Source of the DNA: Prorocentrum cordatum
Taxonomy: Eukaryota; Sar; Dinophyceae; Prorocentrales; Prorocentraceae
Assembly: GCA_963575745.1 (NCBI GenBank)
Contig: CAUYUJ010000681.1
Location: 77,501 to 141,500, forward strand
Reading direction: 5' to 3'
DNA: 64,000 nucleotides
Part shown: positions 41,853 through 52,158 of the stretch, piece by piece
Position numbering within the stretch: the stretch's first letter is position 1
How the letters are laid out: each line of letters starts with the position of its first letter
Notes under the pieces: generated by a model
Told to the model about the DNA's origin: nothing
The model's input: the letters and a program-made list of their open reading frames with translations, nothing else
The model's database searches: none
Position numbers and translations under genes: made by a program

Positions 41853-42150
41853 GTGTTTGTTGTCCCCCTGGTCGGCCTGGGTTCAATGGTCGTTCTTCCT
41901 GGTCGGCTGCCGTTGCCGCCTTCCCGCTGCGCCTCGATTGCTGCCTCGGCCTGTCCCTGCCGCACTGCGCCGTCTTCTGCTCGTTCCCCCTCGTTCCCCC
42001 TTGGCCCCACTTTCCCCAATCATTCCCCTCGCAGTTGCCCCCCGTGAATGTTGCTGTCGATTTCCCAATGCGCTAATTATCGGCCTCGCGCATTCGCCTG
42101 GCCTGACCTGCGCCGCGCCGCCGCGTGCGTGGCCGCAACGCCCCAAAAAT

Positions 42151-42200
42151 GGTGTGTGTGTGTGTGTGTGTGTGTGTTCGTGTGTGCGCGTGTGTGTCCG
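42151..42200. repeat. (GT)n microsatellite
   Basis: A short GT run preceded by GCCGCAACGCCCCAAAAATG. Related A-run junctions precede the GT arrays at 41.46 and 48.28 kb. Confidence 0.9.
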
Positions 42201-42329
42201 TAGCCCTGGTTCAAGGCCTGGCTCGAGGTTGGCCCTTGCGGCCCCCATGGGGACCAGAGGCAGCCCTGGACTTCGGCCGGCCTGGGGGGCGCCGGGACTC
42301 CTCCTCTCGGCGCCCGTCTCCGTGGTCCC

Positions 42330-42815
42330 ATGCAGTCGCCCGCGGCCCGGCGGCGGCGGCAGCGCGCTGTCGCGCGGGCCGCCCGCGCTGCGCGGCCTAC
42401 GGGCGTTGCCGGCGCTGCGGGCGCCGTCAATGCGCGGCTGGCGCTGCGGGCGCTGGGCGCGCCTCGGGCGTGCCCCGCGCCGCGGCGCCTGGCGCCGTGG
42501 CCACCGCGCGCGGCCTCCGCGGCCGCGCCGCGGCCACCGCCGTCCTCGCCCAGACCGCGGCCGCCGCGGGCGCTCCTCGCGCCGCTGGCGCTGCCGGTGC
42601 CGCTGCGGGCGCCGCGGCCCGCCGCAGCTGCCGCCGAGGCTGCCGCTTGCGCCGCTGCCCGCGGCGGCTGGCTCGCCGGCCCGGGCCGCCGCCGCCGTGG
42701 CCCGCGCGGCCACCCTGGGGCCGGCCGCCGCGAGCGCCGCCGCCGCGAGCGCCGCCGCCACGGCCGCGGCCGCGGACGCCGCGGCCGGCGGCGTTCCTGA
42801 CGCTGCTGGGGGGTC
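42330..42815. other. Extremely GC-rich Ala/Arg-coding stretch
   Basis: GCC/GCG-dominated sequence without a clean period. All frames are open for long distances and read poly-Ala/Arg/Pro/Gly. I see no motif. It directly precedes the light-harvesting relict. Confidence 0.6.
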
Positions 42816-42819
42816 GCTC

Positions 42820-43146
42820 GGCTCCGCCCGGGGCGACTGGGCGCTCTACGCTTGATCCCCGCTCCGCGCGTTCGGGGACGAGACGGGCGCCCAGGAACCC
42901 CTCATCTCCTGGGACCTTGGCAGGCTCAGAACGGATGGTAACACGGATGACTTCACCCGGGGGCGCCAGACAGAACTGAAGCACGGCCGCGTGAACACTA
43001 TGGCCACCGTGGGCTACATCGCGCCCAACACCACCAGCAAGCTGCCCGGGCACCTGTCGCTTCTGGCTGGCCGGAGGTCCGCCGGCACGGTCCCCGCGGC
43101 GGGCTGGGCACAGGTAGTGGCGTACTGCGCGCTCTGCGCTGTCCCA
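42820..43146 (+). pseudogene. Light-harvesting chlorophyll a/c-binding polyprotein relict
   Basis: The plus frame reads GSARGDWALYA, a TGA stop at 42853, then SPLRAFGDETGAQEP and TDGNTDDFTRGRQTELKHGR, followed by MATVGYIAPNTTSKLPGHLS and VPAAGWAQVVAYCALCAV. This follows the dinoflagellate light-harvesting family in order: the end of one repeat unit (GSAWGDWxxYTASPLRAFE), the start of the next, then helix 1 with the chlorophyll-ligating ELKHGR box. In the family these polyproteins are targeted to plastids and cut into separate antenna proteins. The fragment bridges two units. Here the conserved T/A before SPLRAF is a stop codon, about seven otherwise conserved residues are changed, and homology ends at about 43146, where repeats begin. 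A short frameshifted continuation is possible. Helices 2 and 3 are absent. Confidence 0.75.
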
Positions 43147-43194
43147 AGGCGAATCCCAGCATCGCGACGGAGCCCAGCAGCACGACCCCGAGCA

Positions 43195-43475
43195 GCTCGA
43201 AGGATTCCAGCCTTCTCCTGGAACGCTGGGGACCTCAGGCGGCCCCCGCAGCAGTGCGCTTCTGCGAAAGCGTCTGGGAGCGCCAGAATCGCCCCACCGC
43301 GCCGCGGCTGCCCTGCGCGGGGCGAGGCCCTCGCCACGGCGACCCCAAGCACCTCCACTTACTCCAGCCTTCTCCCGGAGCGCTGGGGACCCCAAGAGAC
43401 CCCCGCCGCAGTGCGCCCCAACGAGAGCCGTCTGGGAACGCCCGAATCGCCTCGCGTTGTCACGGCGACTCCAGG
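43195..43475 (+). repeat. GC-rich dispersed unit, copies 1 and 2 (third at 44402-44515)
   Basis: TTCCAGCCTTCTCC(T/C)GGA(A/G)CGC(T/C)GGGGACC to CCGAATCGC(C/T) occurs at about 43206, 43363 and 44406. It codes PAFSWNAGD or FQPSPG depending on frame. No function is assigned. Confidence 0.75.
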
Positions 43476-43479
43476 ATGA

Positions 43480-44200
43480 CCCCCCTGCGACACGGAGCAC
43501 CCTGCCCTGGGCGCGCCGGTGTCCGCAGGGAGGGATCAGGCCCATCTCTCCGCGCTTGCACCAGTTGCGACCCCAGACATAAGGCGGAAGGCAGAGGAAG
43601 CGGGAACGGACCCCGCGGATGCCCTCCGTCAGACTCGGATCCTTCCACCCTGGGTGTAACGATGTCCGCCTGGAGGGCTCAGCCCCAGTTCGCTGATCTT
43701 GCACCGGCTAGGCGCGACCCCAGGCCCATGGCGTAAGGGAGAGAAGGCGGGGGCGGACCCCGCGGATGGCCTCCGCGCATTCGGATCGCTCTACCCTGGG
43801 CGTGACGATGTCCGCAGGGAGGGCTCAGCCCCAGCTCGCTGATCTTGCATCGGTCAGGTGCGACCCCAGTCGCAGGGCGGAAAGGGGAGGTCCGTGGAGG
43901 TGGGGGCGGACACCACGGACGCCCTCCGCGCGACTCGGATCACTCTGACGGTGGCGGTTAACCTTGTTGCCCCCACGGCCCGCCCTGTCCACCCAGGCGG
44001 GGGGGCCGTCTCTCCTGGGCGTGACGATGTCCGCCGGGAGGGCTCAGCCACTGCTCGCTGATCTTGCGCCAGTCAAGTGCGACCCCAAACCCAGGGCGGA
44101 AGGAGGAGGCGGGGGCGGAAACCGTGAACGCCCTCCGTGCGACTCTGATCACCCTTCCCCGGATGTGACGACGTCCGCGGGGAGGCCCAGCTCCACTCCA
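43480..44200 (+). repeat. Tandem repeat of about 150 bp, four to five copies
   Basis: Units start (G/A)CGATGTCCGC(A/C)GGGAGGGCTCAG and run through GCTGATCTTGC, GTGCGACCCCA, GGCGGA and ACGCCCTCCG to CTCGGATC. Copies lie at about 43500, 43650, 43800, 44018 and (partial) 44165. One interval is longer because of an inserted GTTAACCTTGTTGCCC-type segment. Confidence 0.8.
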
Positions 44201-44500
44201 CTGCCTTTACACCGCGTAGATGCGCGCTGCCCTCGCTTCCTGGCACCCGCGGCTGGTTTCTCGACGCGTCAGAGAACTCGGGGGCGGGGGAAGGGGAGAG
44301 CCAGGACATCTCTCGTCGCCGCGGCCAGAAAGCGGCACCCAGCAGCACAATCGTGAACACCTCGACGGAGCCGCCACGGCGACCCTGAGCACCCCGACGG
44401 ACGGATTCCAGCCTTCTCCTGGAGCGCCGGGGACCTCAGGAGACCCCCGCCGCAGTGCGCCTCAACGAGAGCCGTCTGGGAGCGCCCGAATCGCTCCACC

Positions 44501-45073
44501 TTGCCACGGAGCCCCACAGGCACAAGGCTGGCGCAAGCGATGCGGTTCAGCCAGCGCGCGAGGTGCCCGCGGATTGGGGCCCCGCCCCCCGCGACCCAAG
44601 GCTCGCCAGCGAGGATGGCGCGCGGCATCAGCCACACGCCCAAGCCGGGTGCGGAACCAGGCATTGGGACAGGGCTGCGGGGATGGTCGATCGCCTCGGC
44701 TCGACCGCCGACGCCCCCCACCGAGCTGCCCCCTGGCACCTGGGTTCGAATACTGGACGCGGGTGGCCAGGTCCACGCCATCCTCCCTGAGGCAGACGTC
44801 TGCCCAGAGGCCCCCCTGGCAAGGCACTCCGACGGGACGCGCGGCCGCCGCTGCCTGGAGGGTCTCGGGCTGCCGCTCCGCCCGGTAGCTGGGGAGCGGG
44901 GCCCGCAGGTCGGCGCGGCGCCGCTGCCCCGTGAGGAGGCGGCCAGAGAGTTGGACAGAGCCGCGCTCAATCGCCTGGTCAGCAGAAGTCCCTTCGCTCC
45001 TCTTCGCCAGCCCTCCCTCAACAGCGGATCGGACGGCCCACATCCTCCGAAGGGGCGGAGACAGTGTCCCTGA
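44501..45073 (+). CDS. Possible coding sequence, unknown
   Basis: A plus frame of 190 codons has a stretch that reads as normal protein: PGTWVRILDAGGQVHAILPE, then ADVCPEAPLARHSDGTRGRR and ELDRAALNRLVSRSPFAPL. There is no recognised domain and the start is not defined. The surrounding region is GC-rich and repeat-laden, so the frame may be fortuitous. Confidence 0.22.
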   Translation: MPRSPTGTRLAQAMRFSQRARCPRIGAPPPATQGSPARMARGISHTPKPGAEPGIGTGLRGWSIASARPPTPPTELPPGTWVRILDAGGQVHAILPEADVCPEAPLARHSDGTRGRRCLEGLGLPLRPVAGERGPQVGAAPLPREEAARELDRAALNRLVSRSPFAPLRQPSLNSGSDGPHPPKGRRQCP

Positions 45074-45094
45074 AGGCAGCCCCGCGACGGCCCT

Positions 45095-45485
45095 ACTCCA
45101 AGACGGCGAGCCCGAAGCCTACCCCGACGCCGACGCCGACGCCGACGACAACGACAACGCGGGCGGCGGCGACGACGACGATGACGCCCACGCCGACGCT
45201 GACGCCGACGCTGGCGACGGCCCCGACGGCGACGCCGACGCCGAACCCGTCGCCTTTGCGCGTCCTGGACGTCCCTCGTCGCCACGGCCGGAAAGCGGAA
45301 CCCAGACGGCCCTGGTCCCAGACGACGCCGCCGACGCCTACCCCGACACCGACGCCGCCCGCGGCGACGCTGGCGCCGACGCCGATGCGGGCGCCGGCCC
45401 CAACGACGACGCCGACGCCGACCCCGTCGCCGGCGTGTCGGATGTCCCTCGTCGCCACGGCCGGAAAGCGGAACCCGGCAGCACA
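45095..45485 (+). repeat. 170-bp tandem units with (GACGCC)n cores
   Basis: GACGCC hexamers are embedded in a larger unit bounded by CGTCGCCACGGCCGGAAAGCGGAACCC (seen at about 45277 and 45451, and diverged at 44314). The frame codes Asp/Ala repeats in one strand and Gly/Val in the other. Confidence 0.8.
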
Positions 45486-45499
45486 GTCAGGAGCAGCGG

Positions 45500-45700
45500 A
45501 ACCCAGCAGCGCAGTCCAATCGGGGCGGCGCGTGGCGACCTTCCTTGCAGCCCGCCAGGTCCGCGGCGGTAGCCAGCGACTGCGTCATCGCCGACAAGCA
45601 TCAGAATTACGCTACCGAGGAACCCCACATACTTCGTTTAATCACTTGTGCTCGCATAGCTGACTTGCAACATGTGCACAACGCTCGCATCCGCTACCCT
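45500..45700. other. No recognisable gene
   Basis: Unique sequence between two repeat arrays. Confidence 0.4.
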
Positions 45701-45704
45701 GCTG

Positions 45705-47125
45705 TACCGTCGAGAGGCGCTCATAGTGGGACCACCATCTGCGCACCCTATGTGGCGTCGAGACAATGCCACGCCTGCTGTGTCCTGGACGTGAGGCGCG
45801 CATACCGGGACCACCCCCTGCACACCCCGTATGGGGTCGAGAGCATGCCACGCCTGCTGCGCCCTAGACGAGAGGCGCGCATAGGGTGACCACCCCCTGC
45901 GCACCCCCCATGAGGTCGAGAAAGTTCCACGCCTGCTGTGCCCTAGACGAGAGGCGCGCGTAGGGAGACCACCCCCTGCGCACTCCCTTATGCCTATGGG
46001 AGCGAGAGAATGCCACGCTTAGTGTGCCCTGGACGAGAGGCACGCATAGCGAAACCACCCCCTGCGCACCCCGTATGGGGTCGAGAGAATGCCACGTCTG
46101 CTGTGCCCTGAACGAAGGGCGCGCATAGGAAGACCACCCCCTGCGCACCCTTTATGGGGTCGAGAGAATGCCACGCCTGCTGTGCCCCGAACGCAAGGCG
46201 CGCATAGGGAGACCACCCCCTGCGCACCCCCCATGCATGGGGTCGAGAGAATGCCACGCCTGCTGTGCCCTGGACGAAAGGCGCGCGTAGGGAGACCACC
46301 CCCTGCGCAACCCCTATGGGGTCGAGAACATGCCACGCCTGTTGTGCCCTGGACGAGAGGCGCGCATATGGAAACCACCCCCTGCACACCCCCTTTTATG
46401 GGGTCGAGAACATGCCACGCTTGGTGTGCCCTAAACGAGAGGCGCGCATAGGGAAACCACCCCCTGCGCACCCCCTGTGGGGTCGAGAGAATGCCACGCC
46501 TGGTGCGCCGTGGACGGGAAGCGCGCATATGGAAACCACCCCCTGCGCACCCCTTACGGGGTCGAGAGCATGCCACGCCTGCTGTGTTTTTGACGAAAGG
46601 CACGCAAAGGGACACCATCTCCTGCACATTCCCTATGGGGCCGAGAGAATGCCACGCCTGTTGCGCCCTAGACGAGAGGCGCGCATAGGGTGACCACCCC
46701 CTGCGCACCCCCCATGCATGGGGTCGAGAGCATGCCACGCCTGCTGTGCCCTGGACGAGAGGTGCGCATAGGGAGACCACCCACTGCGCACCCCCATGTG
46801 GGGCCGAGAGAATGCCACGCCTGCTGCGCCTGCCCTGGGCCCCGCGCACCTCCATGGGGTCGAAAGAATGCCACGCCTGCTTTGCCCAAAACGAGAGGCG
46901 CGCATGGGGAAACCACCCCTTGCGCACCCCCTGTGGGGTCGAGAGCATGCCACGCCTGCTGTGCCGTGGACGAGAGGCGCGCATAGGGAGACCACCCCGT
47001 GCGCACCCCCTATGGGGCCGAGAGCATGCCACGCCTGCAGTGCCCTGGACGAGAGGCGCGCATAGGGAGACCACCCACTGAGAACCCCCTTTATGGGGCC
47101 GAGAGAAGGCCATGCCTGCTGTGCC
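45705..47125 (+). repeat. 80-bp satellite, about 18 copies
   Basis: The unit contains GAGAGGCGCGCATAGGGAGAC, CACCCCCTGCGCACCCC, TATGGGGTCGAGA and ATGCCACGCCTGCTGTGCCC. Periods vary (about 76-84 bp) through small indels next to TATGG or CATGCATGG. Reading frames are therefore not kept over the whole array, although one minus frame stays open across most of it. Confidence 0.92.
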
Positions 47126-47129
47126 CTGG

Positions 47130-47340
47130 ACATGTGCTGTGCCGTGCTGAGCTGAGCTGTGCTGTGCTGAGCTGACCTCAGCTGAGCAGTGCTGTGCTGT
47201 GCCGAGCTGAACTGAGCTCTGCCGAGCAGTGCTGCGCTGTGCTCTGTACGTGTTGTGTGTCAATGTGCTGTGTGCTGTGCTGTGTTGAGCTGTGCTGTGT
47301 TGTGCTTTGCTGCGCTGTGGTGCGCTGTGCTGTGTAAAAG
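47130..47340 (+). repeat. (GCTGT/GCTGA)n pentanucleotide array
   Basis: GCTGTGCTGAGCTG-type repeats with a faint five-base period, starting at the end of the 80-bp satellite. Confidence 0.85.
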
Positions 47341-47343
47341 AGA

Positions 47344-47462
47344 AGGAGGAGGAGGAGGAGGAGGGGGAGGAGGAGGAGGAGGAGGAGGAGGAGGAGGAGG
47401 AGGAGGAGGGGAGGAGGAGGAGGGGAGGAGGAGGAGGAGGAGGAGGAGGAGGAGGAGGAGGG
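47344..47462. repeat. (GGA)n tract
   Basis: About 115 bp of GGA triplets with a few GGGGA interruptions. It is followed by more GCTGT repeat, so it interrupts the pentanucleotide array. Confidence 0.95.
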
Positions 47463-47689
47463 CAGGTCTGTGCTGAGCTGTGCTGCGCTGTGTGGGAAGG
47501 AAAAGGAAGAGGAGGTGAGGTGAGTGAGGGTCGCGGGTGCGACGCGGCAAGGATGAAAACCAGAACCCCACGAAACATGTGGGGAATAACGGAAACCCAC
47601 CGCCCACCCTGGAGGCTCCTCGCTCTTCCCCAGCCAGGACGCACGCTGGCGGCTCCAGCGCCGAGGGCTGCTCGAGCGCCTCCGCCTGC

Positions 47690-47890
47690 TTGGGGTGAAC
47701 CCCTGCTCCTCGCCAAAGGCACCTGGACCGCTTCGCCGGACACCCGCGCCCCCTGGGATTCGTTCACTTCGGACTACAGGAAGCAGGGTAAGGGACAGGC
47801 GCGTCCTGAGGACGTCCCAGCACGCGTCCTGCTCGACTTCCTCAACGAGGAGGGCCTGGCGACCCGGGCCAGGAGGATGCAGCAAACAGG
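47690..47890 (+). CDS. Possible exon, unknown protein
   Basis: The plus frame reads LLLAKGTWTASPDTRAPWDS, then FTSDYRKQGKGQARPEDVPA and LLDFLNEEGLATRARRMQQT. This looks like ordinary protein and unlike the repeats on both sides. It ends at CAAACAGGTGGTAAA, a plausible GT donor; the frame itself continues to a stop at 47924. No family is recognised and no start is assigned. Confidence 0.3.
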
Positions 47891-47924
47891 TGGTAAACCC
47901 AGTGCAGCCTGGAGCCCGGCCTAG

Positions 47925-48285
47925 AATTTTGCTGCTCACACCTCATTTGGCAATACCTTTTCGCCGCCCCTTCCGCGCCCCCACCTGGGGAACGCGCAGC
48001 CACCGCCTGGTGTTTCAGGCCCCTGATTGTATCGTACTCTTGACCCGCTGGACTCGTTCTGGTTCCCGCACTGAGCCCCGCCGCCGTTCTGGCCGCGCCA
48101 CCCGCTTCGGGCGTGACCCGTCCCCCTGAGCAGCATTCGCCGTTCCCCCCCCCCCCCTTCGGCCGCCCCTCCTTCCTTCTTCCCCGCTTCCTGCATGGTG
48201 GCACAATTCGATACAAGGGTGCCCCCTTTTAGTTCGCTCATCCGCCATCGCAGCTACTTTGCCTAGCCGCCGACGCCAAAAAATG
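47925..48285. other. No recognisable gene
   Basis: Mixed sequence with a run of ten C at about 48146. The final GCCGCCGACGCCAAAAAATG resembles the junction before the GT run at 42.15 kb. Confidence 0.45.
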
Positions 48286-48287
48286 TT

Positions 48288-48353
48288 GCGTGTGTGTGTG
48301 TGTGTGTGCGTGTGTGTGTGTGTGTGTGTGGGTGTGTGGGTGTGTGGGTGTGT

Positions 48354-48426
<73 letters not shown>
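48288..48426. repeat. (GT)n microsatellite
   Basis: About 140 bp of GT with GGTGTGTGGGT interruptions. Confidence 0.95.
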
Positions 48427-48428
<2 letters not shown>

Positions 48429-48737
48429 TTGGTGCATCGGCAGCCTGGGGCGTCGACGCCTCTCCAGGCCCGCGCGCTGGGCCCTCGAGCGACCTTCCGC
48501 CGCCTTCCGAGCCTGGCGGGGCCGAGTCGCGGGCAGCGCCCCCGCCAACTCCCCAGGGTGCAGAGCGCCGAGGCCCCCAAGGGCCGCGCCCCACCCTAGG
48601 CCCCTCAGCCTGGCGCCAAGGGGGGCCGAGAACAGCAGGCGCCACGCCCAGGCCACCCGCGAGCGGGAAGAGAGGCCCGAGCGCCCCGAGCGGCCACCTC
48701 CGCCCAGGCCCATCAGCTCACGGGCCCGCCGCGCCAA

Positions 48738-48985
48738 GGAGGGCAAACGCACGCCCGAGAGACCAACATATCATCGAACAAGCACAACGCCACATATCCT
48801 TGCCCGACAAAGGGGGCCTGGCCTCGCAAGATGCGGCTGATCCGCAACGGACGTTCGCGCCTGGAGGGCAAACGTGCGACAGAGAGACCATTTAGATCAT
48901 TGAACGAGCACAACGGCCTCACCTCAGATCTTTGCCCGTCTTTGGGCCCTGGCCTCGCCTCATGCGGGGGATCCGCCTCTCACGC
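48738..48985 (+). repeat. Tandem duplication of about 125 bp (2 copies)
   Basis: GAGGGCAAACG(C/T), GAGAGACCA, ATCAT(C/T)GAAC(A/G)AGCACAACG and TTTGCCCGTC/CTTGCCCGAC, GGGCC(C/T)TGGCCTCGC occur in the same order twice. Confidence 0.8.
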
Positions 48986-49124
48986 TCACGATCCCCAGGA
49001 TCCTTGGGATCAAGCCGCCCGCAGGGGCCCCCGATGGCCCTGGTCGCCGAGCCGTAGTGCGACCCACGCACGACGCACGCCGCGAACGCGCCGACAATCT
49101 CGACGGCGCGTGGCCGCGGCTCCG

Positions 49125-50156
49125 CTAAGGCCGCCCGTGGCTCCACAGGCGCAGGCCGCCCGCGGCAGGCAATCTGGGCGGAGGGCGCCCGCCCGCGCGC
49201 CCCGCGCCCAGGCGGGGGGGGGGCGCCGCGGCCGCCGCTGCCGCAGACTGGGCCCCCGCCGTAGCCGTCACACCGCCCAGGTCCAGGGAGCAAGCGAGCT
49301 TGCCCTCATCACCGCGAGCGCCGACACACTGAGCATGGTGGGCCGACTGGGCAGCGCTGTGGGTCCGCACAGGAAGTTCCCGCCCCGCCCGCCTCGCTGG
49401 CGCCCCCGCCTCCTGCGGCGGGGGTGCCCTGGAGGCCAGGTCGGGGTTGTGCGCCGACGTGCGCCTTGGCTCCGCCGAGCCCGACGCTGAGGGAGGTGAA
49501 GGCCGCCGTTGCTGGGGCAAGGCCTCCCGCGCGCCCTCTGCGACGTATACCTTGCCACTGCGCCCGCTGAGGACCGCGCGCTCGCCGCCATCGTCGTAGC
49601 CGCGGGCACGCTCCTGGGCTTGACCAGCCACATCTCCACCTTGACCGTCGGAACCCGAGGAGAGCGGCTCGAAGCCCCACTGATGCCACGGGGCTGTTTC
49701 GGGTGGAGCGCGGCCCCCCAGCAAGCTCCTGAAGCGCACCCTGGTCTGGTGCAACACGCCGAAGTGATTCCGTAGGAGCCGTCGTCTCTGCCTGCTGGTC
49801 AAGTCCGAGTCGGACCTCGTCCTGGCCAGCTGTGCCTGTCTAGCTGGCTCCGCCCTCGTCCATGACGTGGCACACAGGTCGTCGACGATCTGCCGCAGCG
49901 TGCGCCCAGGGTTGCTCCTGAGGAGGTGCTCTCGGACGTGTGACCAGGCTTCGGTGCCCAGGAACACCTCCAGGTACTCGGAGCACCACGTGCGGTAGTC
50001 CCACTCATTGGTGTAGTCGTCCAGGTCGAACCTGTCGATCCAGAAAGAGGCCCACACCGCCGCGTCGTCAATGACCGACCTCACGTGGCGCTGTTCTGGG
50101 GTGAGCTCGGGGGGCGGTGCGCCAATGCACCCGGGTCCATCCGGCAGGGCCTCCAT
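49125..50156 (-). CDS. Hypothetical protein, 343 codons
   Basis: The frame from the ATG of MEALPDGPGC is open to 49125; it is open further upstream, so the true start is uncertain. The first 130 residues read as a folded acidic domain (ELTPEQRHVRSVIDDAAVWA, FWIDRFDLDDYTNEWDYRTW, EYLEVFLGTEAWSHVREHLL). They are followed by a basic part (SDSDLTSRQRRRLLRNHFGV) and a disordered Gly/Ser/Arg/Pro-rich tail. I recognise no family. It lies 3' of the zinc-finger ORF1-like gene on the same strand and could be part of the same degraded element or a separate gene. Confidence 0.5.
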   Translation of the reverse strand: MEALPDGPGCIGAPPPELTPEQRHVRSVIDDAAVWASFWIDRFDLDDYTNEWDYRTWCSEYLEVFLGTEAWSHVREHLLRSNPGRTLRQIVDDLCATSWTRAEPARQAQLARTRSDSDLTSRQRRRLLRNHFGVLHQTRVRFRSLLGGRAPPETAPWHQWGFEPLSSGSDGQGGDVAGQAQERARGYDDGGERAVLSGRSGKVYVAEGAREALPQQRRPSPPSASGSAEPRRTSAHNPDLASRAPPPQEAGAPARRAGRELPVRTHSAAQSAHHAQCVGARGDEGKLACSLDLGGVTATAGAQSAAAAAAAPPPRLGAGRAGGRPPPRLPAAGGLRLWSHGRP

Positions 50157-50299
50157 CCTGCGCAAGGCTGCCCTGGCCGCTGCCACTGGCGCCCAAAGTG
50201 GGTCCTGAGCAGGCAGCCCCTGCGGGGGGGGCTGGTCTGGCGCCCGCAGCTCCTCGGCCTAGCCCCCATGGTCCGCACTCTGGCGCACGGCGCGGCCAG

Positions 50300-52150
50300 T
50301 GGCGCCAGCTGCCACTAGCAGGGGAACCGCCACACTTCCCCTCTTGACGGCGCTCTTGGCGTTCTGACCCTGGAGCCCTTGGGGTGGGCACGGCCTTCTT
50401 GCGGCTGAAAGGCCGCGAGACGGGCGCCTGCCACCTTGCCGTAGTTGACGCACTTGTGGCACCCCAGCCACGCTCCCAAGACGCGTGGCTGCCTGGGCGC
50501 CGTCTTGGGGCTGGTTGCCCAGGGCGCGTTGGTGCTCGGCTGCTGAGGGCGAGGCTCGTCCCGCTTGGCCTTTCTGAAAAGACCCATGCACTCCAGCCTG
50601 CACTTTTTGGCCTTGAGTTCCTGCTTGAGCTGCGCCAGGGCCCAGTCTGGCGGCGCGCTGAGACCCGCCCCAGCCTTGGCCCAGACGTCTGCGAGGTCGC
50701 TGTCGACGATGATGGTCGCGACGACGACCGCGTGCCTGAGGAAGCGGAGCAGCCCCCGCAAACCTGCCATCACCGAGCTCGGGTCGGGGCGAGGTAGAGG
50801 GCCGAGAAGGCCCTGCTCCCCTTCGTGGGCGTCCGACTTGCACTGTAACGGCGGCCAGCCGCCGTGGCTGGGGCCGTCCAGGCCCACGACTGAGCCCTCC
50901 GAGACCAGCGCGCCGTTGTGCTCGGAATGGTCGCCCTCGGCGACCCAGTAGACGCACTGCTCGGGGAGGACCCGCGCCAGGCCGTAACAAGGGGTCCGTC
51001 GCGGACCTCCCCCCCAGGCGCCTCGCCGCCTCGGGCGAGGGGGCGACGGCCTCCAGGCGGCAGGCGATCCGACAGGTGGGAGCGGGAGCCGCGCCGTGCA
51101 GTGAGAGCTGGTCCCGCACTGAGGCGCAGGTCGGGCTGCTGCTGCACTGCCAGTAGCCGAGCTGCATGGCGCCGAACTGGGTGGATTCGTCGCAGAGCTG
51201 GCCGTATGGCCGCACAGGGGCTGAGTGGCCCACGGCTGCGACGCTGAAGCCGTAGTCGATGCCAAGCCAACTCTCGGAAGTGCTGGGCGGCGCCCCAAGG
51301 GCCGCCATGCCCAGCTGGAGGCCTGCTGGGGGGCAGGCCGCCTGCCAGAACGAACGCTTGCCCTTGGCTCCATCACGAGCCCTCGCGACCTCCAAACCCA
51401 CGAAGGATTCCATCATCCAGGAAAACATCCGCGTGGCTCGCGGCAAAGTCGGCGGGGCACGCATCTCCGTAGACCTGATGGAGGTGAACTGCCAAGCCTC
51501 CCAGATTCTGCAAGGGCCATGCCATGAAATAATAAGTCGCCAAACGCCGTCGAGCTTCCCACTGAACAACGCGAGCATGAGGTGCGTCTGCGGCCACACC
51601 GAGCGCTCCAGATCCTGGACGGTACAGAGCCTCCTGCCTCGTACGTTGTCGACGCTGACCACGGTGAGGTTGGCCTGAATCGTCGTAGCCTGTTGCGCTT
51701 GTCGGTCGAGCCACCTCTCCTCCGCGGGATGAGTGCGGTCCAGCTTGGTCGCCTCCCTCTCGTAGACGGCCTCCTCGGCTGCCTGCGCGTCCTCCAGCGT
51801 CTGCCGTAGAAGTGGCCTGGTGTCGATGCTCCGCGAGCGATTCCCAGCATCTTCGCACACCTCCCGAGCGAAACTCCTCCACTCTGCGGTGCGAGAGCCG
51901 CCGCCTGGGGCTGCTGCCAGGTCGTCCCCCATGGCGCTGTACTCCAGGCAGCCCATCTGGAGGAAGACGCAGGGGTCCGAGTTCCAGCCACGACTGCCCT
52001 CTGGGTAGGAGGCCCCCAGCCGCGGCGCGGGGCGCCGCTGCCTGATCCTGCGCCGCGTGCGCGTGGCCAGGGTGCCCCACTCGCGCCAGCCCACGCGCAT
52101 CATCCACGACGCTCTGGGCCAAGCCCCTGGCTCAACTCCTGGGCCCCACG
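50300..52150 (-). pseudogene. Frameshifted coding relict downstream of the ORF1-like gene
   Basis: Protein-like phrases occur in succession on the minus strand but jump between frames. Examples are EWRSFAREVCEDAGNRSRSI and QANLTVVSVDNVRGRRL at 51.6-51.9 kb, ESWLGIDYGFSVAAVGHSAP and GQLCDESTQFGAMQLGYWQC at 51.1-51.3 kb, and CVYWVAEGDHSEHNGALVSE and ATIIVDSDLADVWAKAGAGL at 50.6-50.95 kb. GCHKCVNYGKVAGARLAAF follows at 50.4 kb. The ADVWAKAGA box and the C-x-x-C stretch are reminiscent of the ends of retroelement polyproteins (RNase H-like), but I cannot place an RT. The best call is a decayed ORF2-type region following ORF1. Confidence 0.3.
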
Positions 52151-52158
52151 GGGGGGGC

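Noticed and set aside
46019-47767. A 582-codon minus-strand frame
   Set aside because: Runs through the 80-bp satellite, the GCTGT array and a GGA tract; repeat translation without domain content.
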